The notes: generated by a model from the letters alone, not told the origin. Counted from the stretch's first letter, positions 25,808 to 35,139 are shown. The stretch: DNA of 58,476 nt from Planctomycetaceae bacterium (GCA_029259845.1 JAJDEI010000292.1:1-58476), one strand, 5' to 3'. A program made the numbers and translations.

Positions 25808-26919
25808 ACGTCCCGATCGCCGACCGTTATCTGCCACGTCTCCGCCCGTTCCAGCAACTCCCGCTGATACAATCGCGAGGGGACATGCGCGAACATCTGC
25901 GATTGCTCCGCCCGGGGACGGTATCCCGATCGCATGAGCAGCGGCACAAGCGGATGCTGCTCAAAGACGGTGAAGGTCGCGCTCCGCATCCGGCGTTCTC
26001 GTCCCCACCGCGTCGCTTCCGAGAGCAGATCCCTCACAGTCGCCGCATCGTTGGCAGGGAACAGGTCCCGAATCATCAGCGCGTCTGCCTCCCAGTTGAA
26101 AATCAGATAACCAACGAGATGACCCTCCCGATACGCGGTCAGCAGTTGTGATTCGTAAAGAGGGTTTGTGCCATAACGCCAGTTGAGATACAAGGCATCG
26201 CGAACACCCACGACCGAATTCTGTCCAACCGCGTCTTCGAACAGCCGATCAAAACGTTCGTCAAACCCCGCCGCCTTCCCCCGTTCCACCGTCGACCGCC
26301 GCCGGGACCGCTTTTCCGGATCGGCCATCCGCAGCAACGGATCAAGAATAGCCTCTCCCACCTGGGCCAATCTGTGAGATTGCAAACGCTCCTCCAGGAA
26401 CGGGCCGGTCCGCAGCATCCGCGCATAGCGTTGCATCAGCCCGATTCGCTTATGTCCGACCCGTTGATGCACAGAGGCCATCCGGTCGTTCGGATGGGCA
26501 TACAGCAGTTCCGCCTCTCCGGCATCGATCGCTTCTTTTGCCGCACGCCGCAGTTTGGCGGCCAAACCGAGCGTGCGGTAACGAGGCAGCACCGAAAAAT
26601 CCGATCCGATCCACGCCCTGCGAACAACGCCGTCCACAACCACCCGTCTCGGCAGACAGGACGTGAACCCCACCATCTCGCCGCCGTCGCTCGCACCACC
26701 GCCGCTCGCATCACCGCCGCTCGCACCACCGCCGAACTTGCGCAAGCTCCAAATGACCGCAGGCCCATCCGGGTTCGCACCGTACAGCCAATCGAATCGC
26801 CCCCCCTCGACCCGCCGCGTCCGGGTGGCGTTCATCAGAGCGACCAACTCGTCCCGAATCGGGCCGAGCGACTCCTCCCGAACCACCTCATACCGGGTTG
26901 CTGAAGACGTCAGACTCAT
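25804..26919 (-). CDS. GNAT-type acyltransferase
   Basis: 371 aa. It starts with a GNAT-like N-terminal fold (MNATRTRRVEGGRFDWLYGA), a central part with RAWIGSDFSVLPRYRTLGLA (the R/Q-x-x-G-x-G/A acyl-CoA or pantetheine loop variant), AHPNDRMASVHQRVGHKRIG, and a second GNAT-like half (NWRYGTNPLYESQLLTAYRE, NWEADALMIRDLFPANDAAT). The two halves suggest a tandem GNAT/FemAB-like fold. A Gly/Ser/Ala loop (GGGASGGDASGGGASDGG) is encoded by a 15-bp repeat. Stop/start overlap with the ACP suggests the ACP is the acyl donor. The ATG at 26919 was chosen by alignment of domain start. Acceptor probably an amino sugar; inferred. Confidence 0.8.
   Translation of the reverse strand: MSLTSSATRYEVVREESLGPIRDELVALMNATRTRRVEGGRFDWLYGANPDGPAVIWSLRKFGGGASGGDASGGGASDGGEMVGFTSCLPRRVVVDGVVRRAWIGSDFSVLPRYRTLGLAAKLRRAAKEAIDAGEAELLYAHPNDRMASVHQRVGHKRIGLMQRYARMLRTGPFLEERLQSHRLAQVGEAILDPLLRMADPEKRSRRRSTVERGKAAGFDERFDRLFEDAVGQNSVVGVRDALYLNWRYGTNPLYESQLLTAYREGHLVGYLIFNWEADALMIRDLFPANDAATVRDLLSEATRWGRERRMRSATFTVFEQHPLVPLLMRSGYRPRAEQSQMFAHVPSRLYQRELLERAETWQITVGDRDV
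26689..26733. repeat. 15-bp tandem repeat in the GNAT gene (3 units)
   Basis: Three units of GCTCGCACCACCGCC (one with a C to T change) encode the glycine-rich loop of the GNAT protein. The neighbouring ACP gene carries its own, different 15-bp array. Confidence 0.85.
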
Positions 26920-26981
26920 GGGTATCAATAACTTCTCCGCGGGAGAAACAATCCCAGACCGAATGGAACGGGTCACGCCCG

Positions 26982-28127
26982 TTACACTCGGGCCGCTGCT
27001 AGCCTGAACGCTTTTCGTTCCACAGCTACATCTTCCAGAGTGCGCGAAACCCCGGCTTTCGACTCCAGAAAGTAACGACACGTTTCGGCAATCCGCCCGA
27101 GGAACTCCTCTAACTCCGACTCGTCTCCCACATACGGCGACTCACCCGGCACGAGCGAGGAACTGTGGAACATCATCACCAACACGGCCGATGGCGACTC
27201 GCAGTAACGGTCGATGAGCGTCTTCATGTCGCGGGCGGTCGCCTGCTCCGGGCTGAGTTTGATTCGCTTGAGCACCTGTGACCGGTCCAGAATCCCTTCG
27301 AGCCGCAGCCATCGAAACGGTGCCTTTCCCAACAGAGACTGACACCGCATGGCTCGCGAAAAACTGCTGCGATTAAATCCCACGCTCACTGGGACCTCCA
27401 GCAGTTTGCCCGACGCAGCCGCGCAACAAAGGTCCTCGCCACCAACCCAGTAGGGTTGCCACGGCGCGTTGCCGAAATCCGGACCACGATCGGCCGAGTA
27501 GTCGGTAAACGGAATCACGCTCGAATCAACCCGGTACCCCAGCTCAGCGAGAACCCGCGCACCGGTAATGTCCAACCCATACCTCCCCGCCCGAAACGAA
27601 ACCGGCCGCTTGCCAAACCGTTCGGAGATCGCCTCGGTCAGCCATTCGATCTTCGCCCGCTGCAACGATTCCGGCAGATTACACAAGTACGATTCCCGCT
27701 GATCGGCGACCTCGTCGATCGGCGGATTGCACCACGGATGCACGTGCGTGCCGATCTCACAACCGCCCGCAGCATGGATCTCCCCCAGAATCGCCGATGC
27801 CCGGTCATCCTGAACCACGGGAGCATCCACCAGGTAAACAGGACGGATGCCGAGTTGATCACACAGCGATTGAAACCGAGGCACGCCGCGAATGTTCTCG
27901 ACCGTATTCCCCGTCATGCGGTACCGACCGCCCCACAACCCTTCCTCTTCCGTGTCGATGGTGACAATCAGCCGCGGGCGATCCGACGAATCGTCTGAGA
28001 GTTCCGACTGCCCTTCACCGTCCGCGCGGGAACTTGCCGCCTGTCCCGACGAGGCGATACTCCGACCTTGTTGCGGCGACGACGAATTCAACACCGTTCG
28101 CGTTTCTGTCTCGCGGGTGACGGCCAT
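26982..28127 (-). CDS. Polysaccharide deacetylase family protein
   Basis: 381 aa. After a Ser-rich N-terminus of about 50 residues comes a NodB-like barrel: LIVTIDTEEEGLWG (catalytic Asp/Asp-equivalent DTE), EIGTHVHPWCNPP (metal histidines), SFRAGRYGLD (substrate arginine loop) and MMFHSSSLVPG near the end. It would remove N-acetyl groups from sugars, freeing amines for other substituents. It follows the FemAB gene by 5 bp, so it belongs to the same translational group as GNAT and ACP. The start at 28127 was set by that spacing. It differs from the second deacetylase (50119-51057), so two distinct steps are likely. Confidence 0.87.
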   Translation of the reverse strand: MAVTRETETRTVLNSSSPQQGRSIASSGQAASSRADGEGQSELSDDSSDRPRLIVTIDTEEEGLWGGRYRMTGNTVENIRGVPRFQSLCDQLGIRPVYLVDAPVVQDDRASAILGEIHAAGGCEIGTHVHPWCNPPIDEVADQRESYLCNLPESLQRAKIEWLTEAISERFGKRPVSFRAGRYGLDITGARVLAELGYRVDSSVIPFTDYSADRGPDFGNAPWQPYWVGGEDLCCAAASGKLLEVPVSVGFNRSSFSRAMRCQSLLGKAPFRWLRLEGILDRSQVLKRIKLSPEQATARDMKTLIDRYCESPSAVLVMMFHSSSLVPGESPYVGDESELEEFLGRIAETCRYFLESKAGVSRTLEDVAVERKAFRLAAARV

Positions 28128-28132
28128 CGGAA

Positions 28133-29209
28133 TCAGGCGAGTTTCGAGACCAGAAGGGGACCAAGACGCCGCGACACGCACAACGGAAGCCGTTGCCAAG
28201 CTTGCTGCGCTAGACCAAACCGCTCGCTCGGGCCGTTCGTCGCCTCGGCAGCCGCCCGTTCCTGTCCGAGGAAATACCAGAACAGCGGCGCGGCCTCGGC
28301 TCCCCACTGTTTCTTGAATCGATAAGGACCCGAATCGACCGTGCTCCGCCCGAAGTGAAACCACTCATACCCAGCGTCGCACGCCGCCTCCAAAATCCGC
28401 CAGTACATCGCATGATTCACACACAGGCTGCCGTACTCGCGCAGACTGGACGCCCACGGAATCTCCAGAATCGAACCATTGCTCATCGTGAAACCGGCAC
28501 CGATCGTTTTGCCCTTGAGGCTCACCGTCCAGATCCGCACCTCCGGCACAAACCGCTCACACACCGCCCGAAAGAACTTCACCGAATGCGACGGGCTGCC
28601 CAAGTCTCGCATATTGCGAGAGTACACTGCGAAGAACTCCGGCAATAATTCCGACCCGCCAAAGTTCACATCGAGCCCTCCTTTTCGCCCTTTGCGCACC
28701 TGATTGCGGACGTTGCCTTTCAGGCGATCCCACAGTTCTTCGGAGCGACCCGGCAGCGGCAGCCGCATCAGCACCTTGTCCCGCCGGCAATGAGGGGAAA
28801 TCCTCGCCTCGCTCAGTTGGCGAAGCTGAAGTGTTTCAAACGCGCCCGAATCGCTTAGGGACTGCGCCGCGCTCACCAGGGCTTGCGACTCCGCCTCACC
28901 GTCCGCCAGCACTCCCGCCGCATCGAACCACGGCAGCGACACCAGATGCTTCCCAAACAGCCGGCTCCGTTGCTCAACGAGCGGCAAGGCCCCCACAATC
29001 CGCTCCCCCCGATAGGCCGCCAACCGCCGCACCGGCAGCCGATACACCCCGAACACGTCTCCCCAATCCCAGCGGTGAAACAACCCGGCTCCCGCCCCCT
29101 GCCCCGCGACATACGCATCCCACGCATCACGGTCACCGCACTCGGCAATCGCATCGGACGCAAAACCTGACGCGAGCGCCTTCGTCGACATGACGGACGT
29201 TTCAGTCAT
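28133..29209 (-). CDS. FemAB-family acyl/peptidyl transferase (PEP-CTERM locus type)
   Basis: 358 aa. A GNAT-like fold of the FemAB group: HRWDWGDVFGVYRLPVRRLA at the N-terminus, LKGNVRNQVRKGRKGGLDVN (the typical K-x-RN-x-RKA-like segment), RNMRDLGSPSHSVKFFRAVC, and YEWFHFGRSTVDSGPYRFKK near the C-terminus. Proteins with the FGRS...FKK pattern are typical companions of exosortase/EPS loci (XrtA-associated FemAB). Members transfer amino acids or acyl groups to cell-surface polymers. The ATG overlaps the TGA of the GT2 gene (ATGA). Its target here is not known. Confidence 0.88.
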   Translation of the reverse strand: MTETSVMSTKALASGFASDAIAECGDRDAWDAYVAGQGAGAGLFHRWDWGDVFGVYRLPVRRLAAYRGERIVGALPLVEQRSRLFGKHLVSLPWFDAAGVLADGEAESQALVSAAQSLSDSGAFETLQLRQLSEARISPHCRRDKVLMRLPLPGRSEELWDRLKGNVRNQVRKGRKGGLDVNFGGSELLPEFFAVYSRNMRDLGSPSHSVKFFRAVCERFVPEVRIWTVSLKGKTIGAGFTMSNGSILEIPWASSLREYGSLCVNHAMYWRILEAACDAGYEWFHFGRSTVDSGPYRFKKQWGAEAAPLFWYFLGQERAAAEATNGPSERFGLAQQAWQRLPLCVSRRLGPLLVSKLA

Positions 29210-30399
29210 GAAGGCGTACTTCCGCTCTGTGCGGCCGCCATCGGGAGTTGGCGGTCGGTTCGCTCCCACGTCCCCTGAGCGGTCTGAAACAACGACTTGA
29301 CCAGTCCAACGAGCATCGCGAGATGGCTCATCGCGAAGTAGAACGGAATCCCCCCCCACGACGATTCTCGCAGGGGCCGGACAACAGCCGCGACCAGAGC
29401 CACGGAATAGCACATCCCCTGCAACCCGACGATCGCCTGCATCACCCAGCCGCTGCTCCACAGCAAGCAGCCTGACACAAACAGGCCGACCAACCAGATC
29501 GGCCCCAACCAACGCAGCAACTTATGGGAAACGTATTGCCACAACACGACTGGCTGACTCACCGGAGGCCAAAAACCTCTCCGAACGGATTGCACGGCAC
29601 CGATCGTCGTTCGAATTCGGCGACGGTACTCCTGCTTCCAACTGGGCGTGCCGTTTTCGTCGGCGATGGCATCCGGCTCATAAATCACACGTTGTCCCTG
29701 CTGAACAACGTTCATCGTCGTGGTGAAGTCATCAAGAACCGTGTCGGGGCGCAGCGTACGGTAGTGCTCTCGCCTCAAAACGTACATGCCTCCGTCGACG
29801 CAGACGAGGGACCCGAACCGAGATTCGCCCAGTTGCACCGCCCGTTCCAGCTTGTAATAGAGGCTCTCGCCTTCTCCAAAATCCGACTGTTCGCTCGCCA
29901 GCCGCACGTCGCCGGTCGCAGCTCCAATCGACGGATCAGACAAATGCGCGACCATCTTGCGAATCGCGTCCGGATGGAACATGACGTTCGCGTCACACAG
30001 ACAGAGAACCTCCGCCTGGCAGACATCAACCGCATCATTCAGAATCGACGCTTTCCCGCGACGCGGTTGCAAATCCAACACCCGAACGCCCCGGCTTTCA
30101 AAGACGCGCGCCTGCTCCACCGTGTCGTCCGCACTGCCGTCGCTGGCGACGATGATCTCCAACCGGTCTTCCGGATAATCGATCGCGAGTGAATTCTCGA
30201 GCTTGGCGTGAATGACGACCGATTCATTATGGGCAGGAATGATCAGCGAGACCGACGGCCATTCGCGTGCAACCGGCACAGCGACCGTCCGCCGGGAGAC
30301 CGCCGCCATCAGCAGCGGATAGATCACCTGCGTATAGACGAGCGCCATCAGCGACACGCTAAACACGATCCACAACACGATGTTCAAATTCACACTCAC
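29206..30399 (-). CDS. Membrane GT2 glycosyltransferase, processive type
   Basis: 397 aa. One N-terminal helix (VLWIVFSVSLMALVYTQVI), a GT-A domain with IPAHNES, ASDGSADDT, a LCDANVMF donor motif, the LDDFTTTM catalytic acid and a Q-x-x-R-R-type motif (KQEYRRRIRTTIG), then three or four C-terminal helices. This layout is that of processive synthases (cellulose/hyaluronan-synthase like) or lipid-linked sugar transferases. It starts at a GTG (30399). The FemAB start overlaps its stop. It may build a homopolymer or add a branch; which cannot be told from sequence. Confidence 0.88.
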   Translation of the reverse strand: MSVNLNIVLWIVFSVSLMALVYTQVIYPLLMAAVSRRTVAVPVAREWPSVSLIIPAHNESVVIHAKLENSLAIDYPEDRLEIIVASDGSADDTVEQARVFESRGVRVLDLQPRRGKASILNDAVDVCQAEVLCLCDANVMFHPDAIRKMVAHLSDPSIGAATGDVRLASEQSDFGEGESLYYKLERAVQLGESRFGSLVCVDGGMYVLRREHYRTLRPDTVLDDFTTTMNVVQQGQRVIYEPDAIADENGTPSWKQEYRRRIRTTIGAVQSVRRGFWPPVSQPVVLWQYVSHKLLRWLGPIWLVGLFVSGCLLWSSGWVMQAIVGLQGMCYSVALVAAVVRPLRESSWGGIPFYFAMSHLAMLVGLVKSLFQTAQGTWERTDRQLPMAAAQSGSTPS

Positions 30400-30438
30400 C
30401 CGATTATTTCATGAGGATGTGGAGCCAGGACACGCCCG

Positions 30439-31752
30439 TTACTCCACGACCGTCAGCAGTTCCTGCCCGGCAGCGACCAGGTCGCGACGCAAGTCGGCCA
30501 CTTCGCCGGAAAAGTCCTTCTGCCAATCGACCTGATTGGCGACGTCCGTTCCCAGCACGAGCAACTCAGCATGCTCGTAGATCTCTTCAATGTCGGAAAC
30601 CAGCAGGCCGGCAAGATGGGGCAAATGCTGGTCGACATAGGACCGGTTGCGACCCACCAACCGGGCCGCCTCAACACCCGGATCGTAAATCCGCACGTCG
30701 TATCCGCGGCCGATCAGGCTCTCGGCCAGTCGCACCTGCGGGCTTTCGCGGAGATCGTCCGTCCCTGCCTTGAAACTGAGCCCGACCATACCGATGCGGC
30801 GGCTCGCCCCCGCCCGTTCCTGAATGTACCGGCTCCCCCGATCCAGCAGTGCGTCGTTCGACGGCAGAATGGCCCGCAACACTTCGGCCGGCACCGCGTC
30901 TTTCTCGGCGAAGCGGGTCAAAGCACGCAGGTCTTTGGGAAGGCACGATCCCCCAAACGCAAAACCGGGACGCAAATAAGCCGGCGAAATGTTCAGCCGC
31001 TCGTCACGGCAGACGATCTTCATCACGTCCCGGCCGTCGGCTCCCATCGCCCGTGCCAACAGGCCAATTTCGTTCGCGAACGAAACCTTGAGAGCGTGAA
31101 ACGCATTGCAGGCGTACTTCACCAGCGCGGCTGTCCTCAAATCCGTGACAATCTGCGGCGCGGCGATTTCCGAATACAGGCCGAGCACCCGCTTCGCTGC
31201 ATCGGTATTATTCGCCCCCACGACGATGAACGGAGGGCTGTCGTAGTCGCGGACCGCCGTCGCCTCCCGCAGAAATTCCGGGTTGTAACAAAGTTGAACG
31301 CGATCTCCGATCGGCTCCCCCACCGATCGCTCAAGCGCGGGCAACACCAGTTCTTCCACCAACTGCGGCAACAGGGTCGAGCGAATAACGACGATATAAT
31401 CCCGATCCGACTCGCTCAGGCACGCGCCGATCTGCTCGACAACCCGCTCAATCGCGGAAACGTCAATGTCGCCGCGGCTGTCCGAAGGCGTTCCCACAGC
31501 GATCATCGCCATGTCCGACTGCCCAACGGCCTCCTCGACCGAAGTCGTCGTCGTCAACTGCCCCGTACGGAGGGCCTCTTGCAACAATTCCTCCACGCCG
31601 GGCTCAGCGACCGGCGACTCGCCCCGCTCGATCGCTGCTGTCTTCATCCGGTCAATGTCGACGCCGACCACCGTGTGGCCATCGCGGCTCAGGCATGCGG
31701 CCGTGACCGTCCCCACATACCCAAGCCCAAAAACCGCGACTTTCTCTGCCAT
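30439..31752 (-). CDS. GDP-mannose/UDP-glucose 6-dehydrogenase
   Basis: 437 aa nucleotide-sugar dehydrogenase. N-terminal NAD fold (VAVFGLGYVGTVTAACLSRD), YNPEFLREATAVRDY, the catalytic C270 in FGGSCLPKDLRALT, and a C-terminal fold with GLSFKAGTDDLRESP. The GGSCLPKD spelling matches GDP-mannose dehydrogenase (AlgD) more than UDP-glucose dehydrogenase (usually GGSCFPKD), so GDP-mannuronic acid is the better guess; UDP-glucuronate is not excluded. The polymer is therefore probably acidic. It follows the glycosyltransferase gene at 31754 with one base between stop and start. Confidence 0.9.
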   Translation of the reverse strand: MAEKVAVFGLGYVGTVTAACLSRDGHTVVGVDIDRMKTAAIERGESPVAEPGVEELLQEALRTGQLTTTTSVEEAVGQSDMAMIAVGTPSDSRGDIDVSAIERVVEQIGACLSESDRDYIVVIRSTLLPQLVEELVLPALERSVGEPIGDRVQLCYNPEFLREATAVRDYDSPPFIVVGANNTDAAKRVLGLYSEIAAPQIVTDLRTAALVKYACNAFHALKVSFANEIGLLARAMGADGRDVMKIVCRDERLNISPAYLRPGFAFGGSCLPKDLRALTRFAEKDAVPAEVLRAILPSNDALLDRGSRYIQERAGASRRIGMVGLSFKAGTDDLRESPQVRLAESLIGRGYDVRIYDPGVEAARLVGRNRSYVDQHLPHLAGLLVSDIEEIYEHAELLVLGTDVANQVDWQKDFSGEVADLRRDLVAAGQELLTVVE

Positions 31753-31753
31753 G

Positions 31754-33025
31754 TCACTCTCCCACCTGACTCAGGACGTTCGTCGCCCTCGTGTGACTGC
31801 CCTCGGTATCACAGACACCAGAATCACTGGTCCGGGCAGTCGCAAGACAAATCTTCTCGAACTGCCGGGCGACCACTTCCGTGCCAAAGTTCTCGCACAC
31901 ATGCGCCCGCGCCGCCTGTCCGATTCGCTCCCGTTTTTGCTCATCGGCCAGCAGGCCGACGATGCTTTTTGCCAACAGATCCGGCCCTTCCGCAAGGACA
32001 ATCTGTTCGCCCTCTCGGAAGGAAAGCCCCTCGGCACCCAGCGGCGTGCTGACCACCGGTTTGGCCATCGCCATCGCTTCGTAAATCTTGATGCGTGTCC
32101 CCCCACCAATCCGCAGCGGCACAATTACGACCGCCGACCGGGAATAGTAAGGACGCACATCGGGCACCCCGCCGGTCACTTCGATTCCATCAATCCCATG
32201 ATACCGCTTGACCTCGTCCGTCGGATTGCGACCGACAATCTGCAGCCGCGCATGGGGCCGCGCCGCCCGGACGCGGGGCCAGAGACTCCGTGCCAGAAAC
32301 TCCACGCCGTCGACATTGGGCAACCAGTCCATCGACCCGACAAACGACACCAGATTCGGGTCGATCGTTTCCCCACCCGGCTGAAAGAAATCCACATCGA
32401 CCGCCGTGTCGATCGTTTGGACATGCGACCAACTGTACCGCTGCTCGAACTGTTTCCGGTCCCGGTCGCTCACCGCGATTACCGCATCAAACTGACGACC
32501 CGCCTCGCCCTCGAAGCGTCGCATCTTCTTCGCCTGATAGGCCATGTACGCCCGCCGCAGCCTGCCCGCATCGCGCTCGGCATGCCGCTCGAAAATCTCC
32601 GCCTCGACGTTGTGCTGAAACAACAACTGCGGCGGTCCTTCCAGGCCGATCGTGTTTGCCGCCATCTGCACGAAATCACAAACCACCAGATCATACGAAT
32701 TCTCACCAAGCAACTCCTGCGCCCGTTTCCGCAACCGCACATCAAAGTCTTTGGCGACGTTGAAAGGCTTCGCCGTGAACAAATTGCCCGCCAGTTGCCC
32801 CGCAAACCGCAGCGACTTTCGCGACGCCTCCCGCCACGGGATCGTCTCGACGGAAAGCCCCAACGCCTCCATCTCCCGCACAGGCTGCTCTTCCCCCGCC
32901 TGCACGTTGCACAGATAAGTCACCTCGTGCCACACCGCCAGATGCCGCAACACATTCAACGTCCGAATCTTCCCCCCCGTATCAGCCGGAAAGAGCGGAC
33001 GTTTTTGCAGGAACAGAATTCTCAT
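31754..33025 (-). CDS. Glycosyltransferase, GT4-like, exosortase-locus type
   Basis: 423 aa. It begins MRILFLQKRPLFPADTGGKI, the signature start of the sugar transferases associated with PEP-CTERM/exosortase loci (TIGR03087-like, from memory). GT-B fold: LLFQHNVEAEIFERHAE in the N-lobe; VSFVGSMDWLPNVDGVEFLA and the EX7E-like GGGTRIKIYEAMAMAKPVV in the C-lobe. The ATG overlaps the TGA of the upstream glycosyltransferase (ATGA at 33022-33025). It transfers one sugar on the cytoplasmic face; specificity unknown. Confidence 0.9.
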   Translation of the reverse strand: MRILFLQKRPLFPADTGGKIRTLNVLRHLAVWHEVTYLCNVQAGEEQPVREMEALGLSVETIPWREASRKSLRFAGQLAGNLFTAKPFNVAKDFDVRLRKRAQELLGENSYDLVVCDFVQMAANTIGLEGPPQLLFQHNVEAEIFERHAERDAGRLRRAYMAYQAKKMRRFEGEAGRQFDAVIAVSDRDRKQFEQRYSWSHVQTIDTAVDVDFFQPGGETIDPNLVSFVGSMDWLPNVDGVEFLARSLWPRVRAARPHARLQIVGRNPTDEVKRYHGIDGIEVTGGVPDVRPYYSRSAVVIVPLRIGGGTRIKIYEAMAMAKPVVSTPLGAEGLSFREGEQIVLAEGPDLLAKSIVGLLADEQKRERIGQAARAHVCENFGTEVVARQFEKICLATARTSDSGVCDTEGSHTRATNVLSQVGE

Positions 33026-34239
33026 GGTGTCGTCGCCGACACATTCCGGCTCTGACCGCAATCTGCCAACCGCTCTTGAAAGAACTCCAGCGTTTCCCGC
33101 GCGACGTCGTCCCAGCCGCGGGTGCGAACCGACTGGCTAATCGCCTGGCCGTCCCAGTCTCGTTCCAGCGCCGCACACAACGCTTCCGCCAGTGCCTGCG
33201 AGTCATCGACCGGCACAATCAACCCGTTCTGCGGCGGGTCCACATAGCGCTCATTGTCCCCCGCCGCCGTCGTCACGACCGGCACACCACACGCCAATGC
33301 CTCCAGCACCGCGTTGCAGCAGCCCTCGCGCCGGCTCGCCAGACTGAACACATCCGCTGCCTGCAGCCAGGTCGCCACTTCGTGCGGCGGTCTGGCTCCC
33401 TCAAGTGTCACGTGGTCTTCGAGATGCAGGCGGCCGATCAAATCTCGCAGGCGCGCAGTGTAGCAAGAGTCGGCATCGGTCGCTCCGACGATCGACAACC
33501 GCACACTGGCGCGCCGCGTGCCAACCTGCGCCAAAGCTTCGATCAAAACGTGATGCTGTTTCACCGGCTTGACATTGCCAACGCTGACGATCAGCCGCTC
33601 GTCCATCTGAACCCCCAGTTTCCGCCGCGCTTCCGCCCGCGATCCGGGATCGAACAGCGTGGAGTCGACCCCATTGGAAATGACAGTGACCTTGTCCGCC
33701 GGAATCCCTCGATCGACAATCAGATCCCGCAGCGACTCGCTCACCGCAATACAACCATCCGCCCGCTTGAGGGCATCGGTCATCTTTCGTGCAATCGCCG
33801 GTTGTTGCATTTCTTCCTGTTCAACACCCCGAAGCGTCACGAAAACCGGGATCCCCAGGGATGCAGCCGCCTTGACACAACCAACCCCGGTCGGAAAGCC
33901 AAAGTGAGCATCAATCAGATCGACCGTGCCAGTTTTCTGCCGTTGACGAAGCATCGGAGCGATACACCGTTCAAGCCACAAACTATCGAGATGCTTCAGA
34001 ACCAACGGCAGATAAAACATGGGCCGGTCCTGGACCGCCAGTCCATTCTGCAGAGACCGCTCATTCGGCCTCACGTGCCGGTAGAACGGAAACCACGGAA
34101 TCGGCCGCAACACGCTCACGTCAGCCAGTTCCGACAACGCCTTCAAGCGACGCTGCACAAACACGCCATACTGCGGATGGCCCTGCGTTGGATACAGCGA
34201 GCTTACGCTAAGCACGCGCAACCTGCCGTCGGTGTCCAA
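33022..34239 (-). CDS. GT4 family glycosyltransferase
   Basis: 405 aa GT-B enzyme. N-lobe: VLSVSSLYPTQGHPQYGVFV and DAHFGFPTGVGCVKAA. C-lobe: VISNGVDSTLFDPG, SVGNVKPVKQHHVLIEAL and the donor-site EX7E motif in REGCCNAVLEALACGVPVV. The open frame starts at a TTG (34239) with no clear Shine-Dalgarno, so the start is uncertain by a few codons. Its stop overlaps the next gene. One of several GT-B enzymes that build the repeat unit. Confidence 0.9.
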   Translation of the reverse strand: MDTDGRLRVLSVSSLYPTQGHPQYGVFVQRRLKALSELADVSVLRPIPWFPFYRHVRPNERSLQNGLAVQDRPMFYLPLVLKHLDSLWLERCIAPMLRQRQKTGTVDLIDAHFGFPTGVGCVKAAASLGIPVFVTLRGVEQEEMQQPAIARKMTDALKRADGCIAVSESLRDLIVDRGIPADKVTVISNGVDSTLFDPGSRAEARRKLGVQMDERLIVSVGNVKPVKQHHVLIEALAQVGTRRASVRLSIVGATDADSCYTARLRDLIGRLHLEDHVTLEGARPPHEVATWLQAADVFSLASRREGCCNAVLEALACGVPVVTTAAGDNERYVDPPQNGLIVPVDDSQALAEALCAALERDWDGQAISQSVRTRGWDDVARETLEFFQERLADCGQSRNVSATTP

Positions 34240-34275
34240 TTGTTGTCGTTGAGTTTTGACGACTCACTCCCGCTG

Positions 34276-35139
34276 TCATTTAGAACGAACCGCCTCACGA
34301 CGACGCAGTAGCATCGTCAGCGAGTTACATCGCCACAAACCCCGGCCGACGCGTGCGGCGTCACGTTTGTCCCACTTATGGAGCCGTTTCACCAGTGCGG
34401 TGGAGGCTCCTTCGGCTCCGGGGAGGATTCCCAACGGCACGGCCCATTTCGACCAGCCGTAAAACCCCTGCACCGCTTCGATTTCAAAGTACCGCTGAAT
34501 CGTCTGAAAGTCCCGTTGCGAGAACGGCCAGTTGAAGGCCGCGTCTGAACGAAACAGCCGCGCCGTGCGGCGGATCGCCCACACCGGCCACGACGTCTCC
34601 ATCGGCTCCATTCCCACCAGCCGGCCGCCCGGCGTCATCCGATGAAAGAGAATCTCCAAAGCATCCTCCAGCGGATGAAACGCGTGCAGCACGCTGTTGG
34701 CATAGACAACATCGAATGGTTCGTAAGGAAACTGCGGGTCCAAAAAATCCCCGGCCCTCACCTGAGCCTGCTGCAGGCCGTTTTCATCGAGCTTGCCGCG
34801 AAGCACGGCAATCGCCGGCGCGCTCAAGTCGAAGGCCAGATAAAACCCGGCCGACTGAGCCATGTGGATGCTGATGTTGTTGCCCGCACCACAGCCGAGA
34901 TCCAGAACGCGCTGGCCCCCCAAATCCGACAGCCATCCGCGCTGGCGCTCGCGAAAATCCCGCTTGATCCCACTGTTCGACCGAATGCGATCCATCAATC
35001 CGCGCATTCGCCCCCACTGACGGGTCAGCACATTGCCACGCTCGTTGAAGTTTGTCTCAAAGTTTTCGCCATACCACTTTCGTGCGGCTTCACGATCACA
35101 TTCCATCGTTGGCTCAAGGGTCACCTGGGGTGTTCTCAC
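34276..35139 (-). CDS. Class I SAM-dependent methyltransferase
   Basis: 287 aa. SAM-binding motif VLDLGCGAGNN, acidic strand LAFDLSA, and YANSVLHAFHPLEDALEIL followed by PGGRLVGMEPMETSW. A Trp/Phe-rich C-terminal region (FYGWSKWAVPLGILPGAEGA) resembles sugar or lipid methyltransferases of EPS loci. GTG at 35139 with AAGGAG upstream is used; ATG at 35106 is the alternative. It probably O-methylates a sugar, which could cap or decorate the chain. Confidence 0.82.
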   Translation of the reverse strand: MRTPQVTLEPTMECDREAARKWYGENFETNFNERGNVLTRQWGRMRGLMDRIRSNSGIKRDFRERQRGWLSDLGGQRVLDLGCGAGNNISIHMAQSAGFYLAFDLSAPAIAVLRGKLDENGLQQAQVRAGDFLDPQFPYEPFDVVYANSVLHAFHPLEDALEILFHRMTPGGRLVGMEPMETSWPVWAIRRTARLFRSDAAFNWPFSQRDFQTIQRYFEIEAVQGFYGWSKWAVPLGILPGAEGASTALVKRLHKWDKRDAARVGRGLWRCNSLTMLLRRREAVRSK

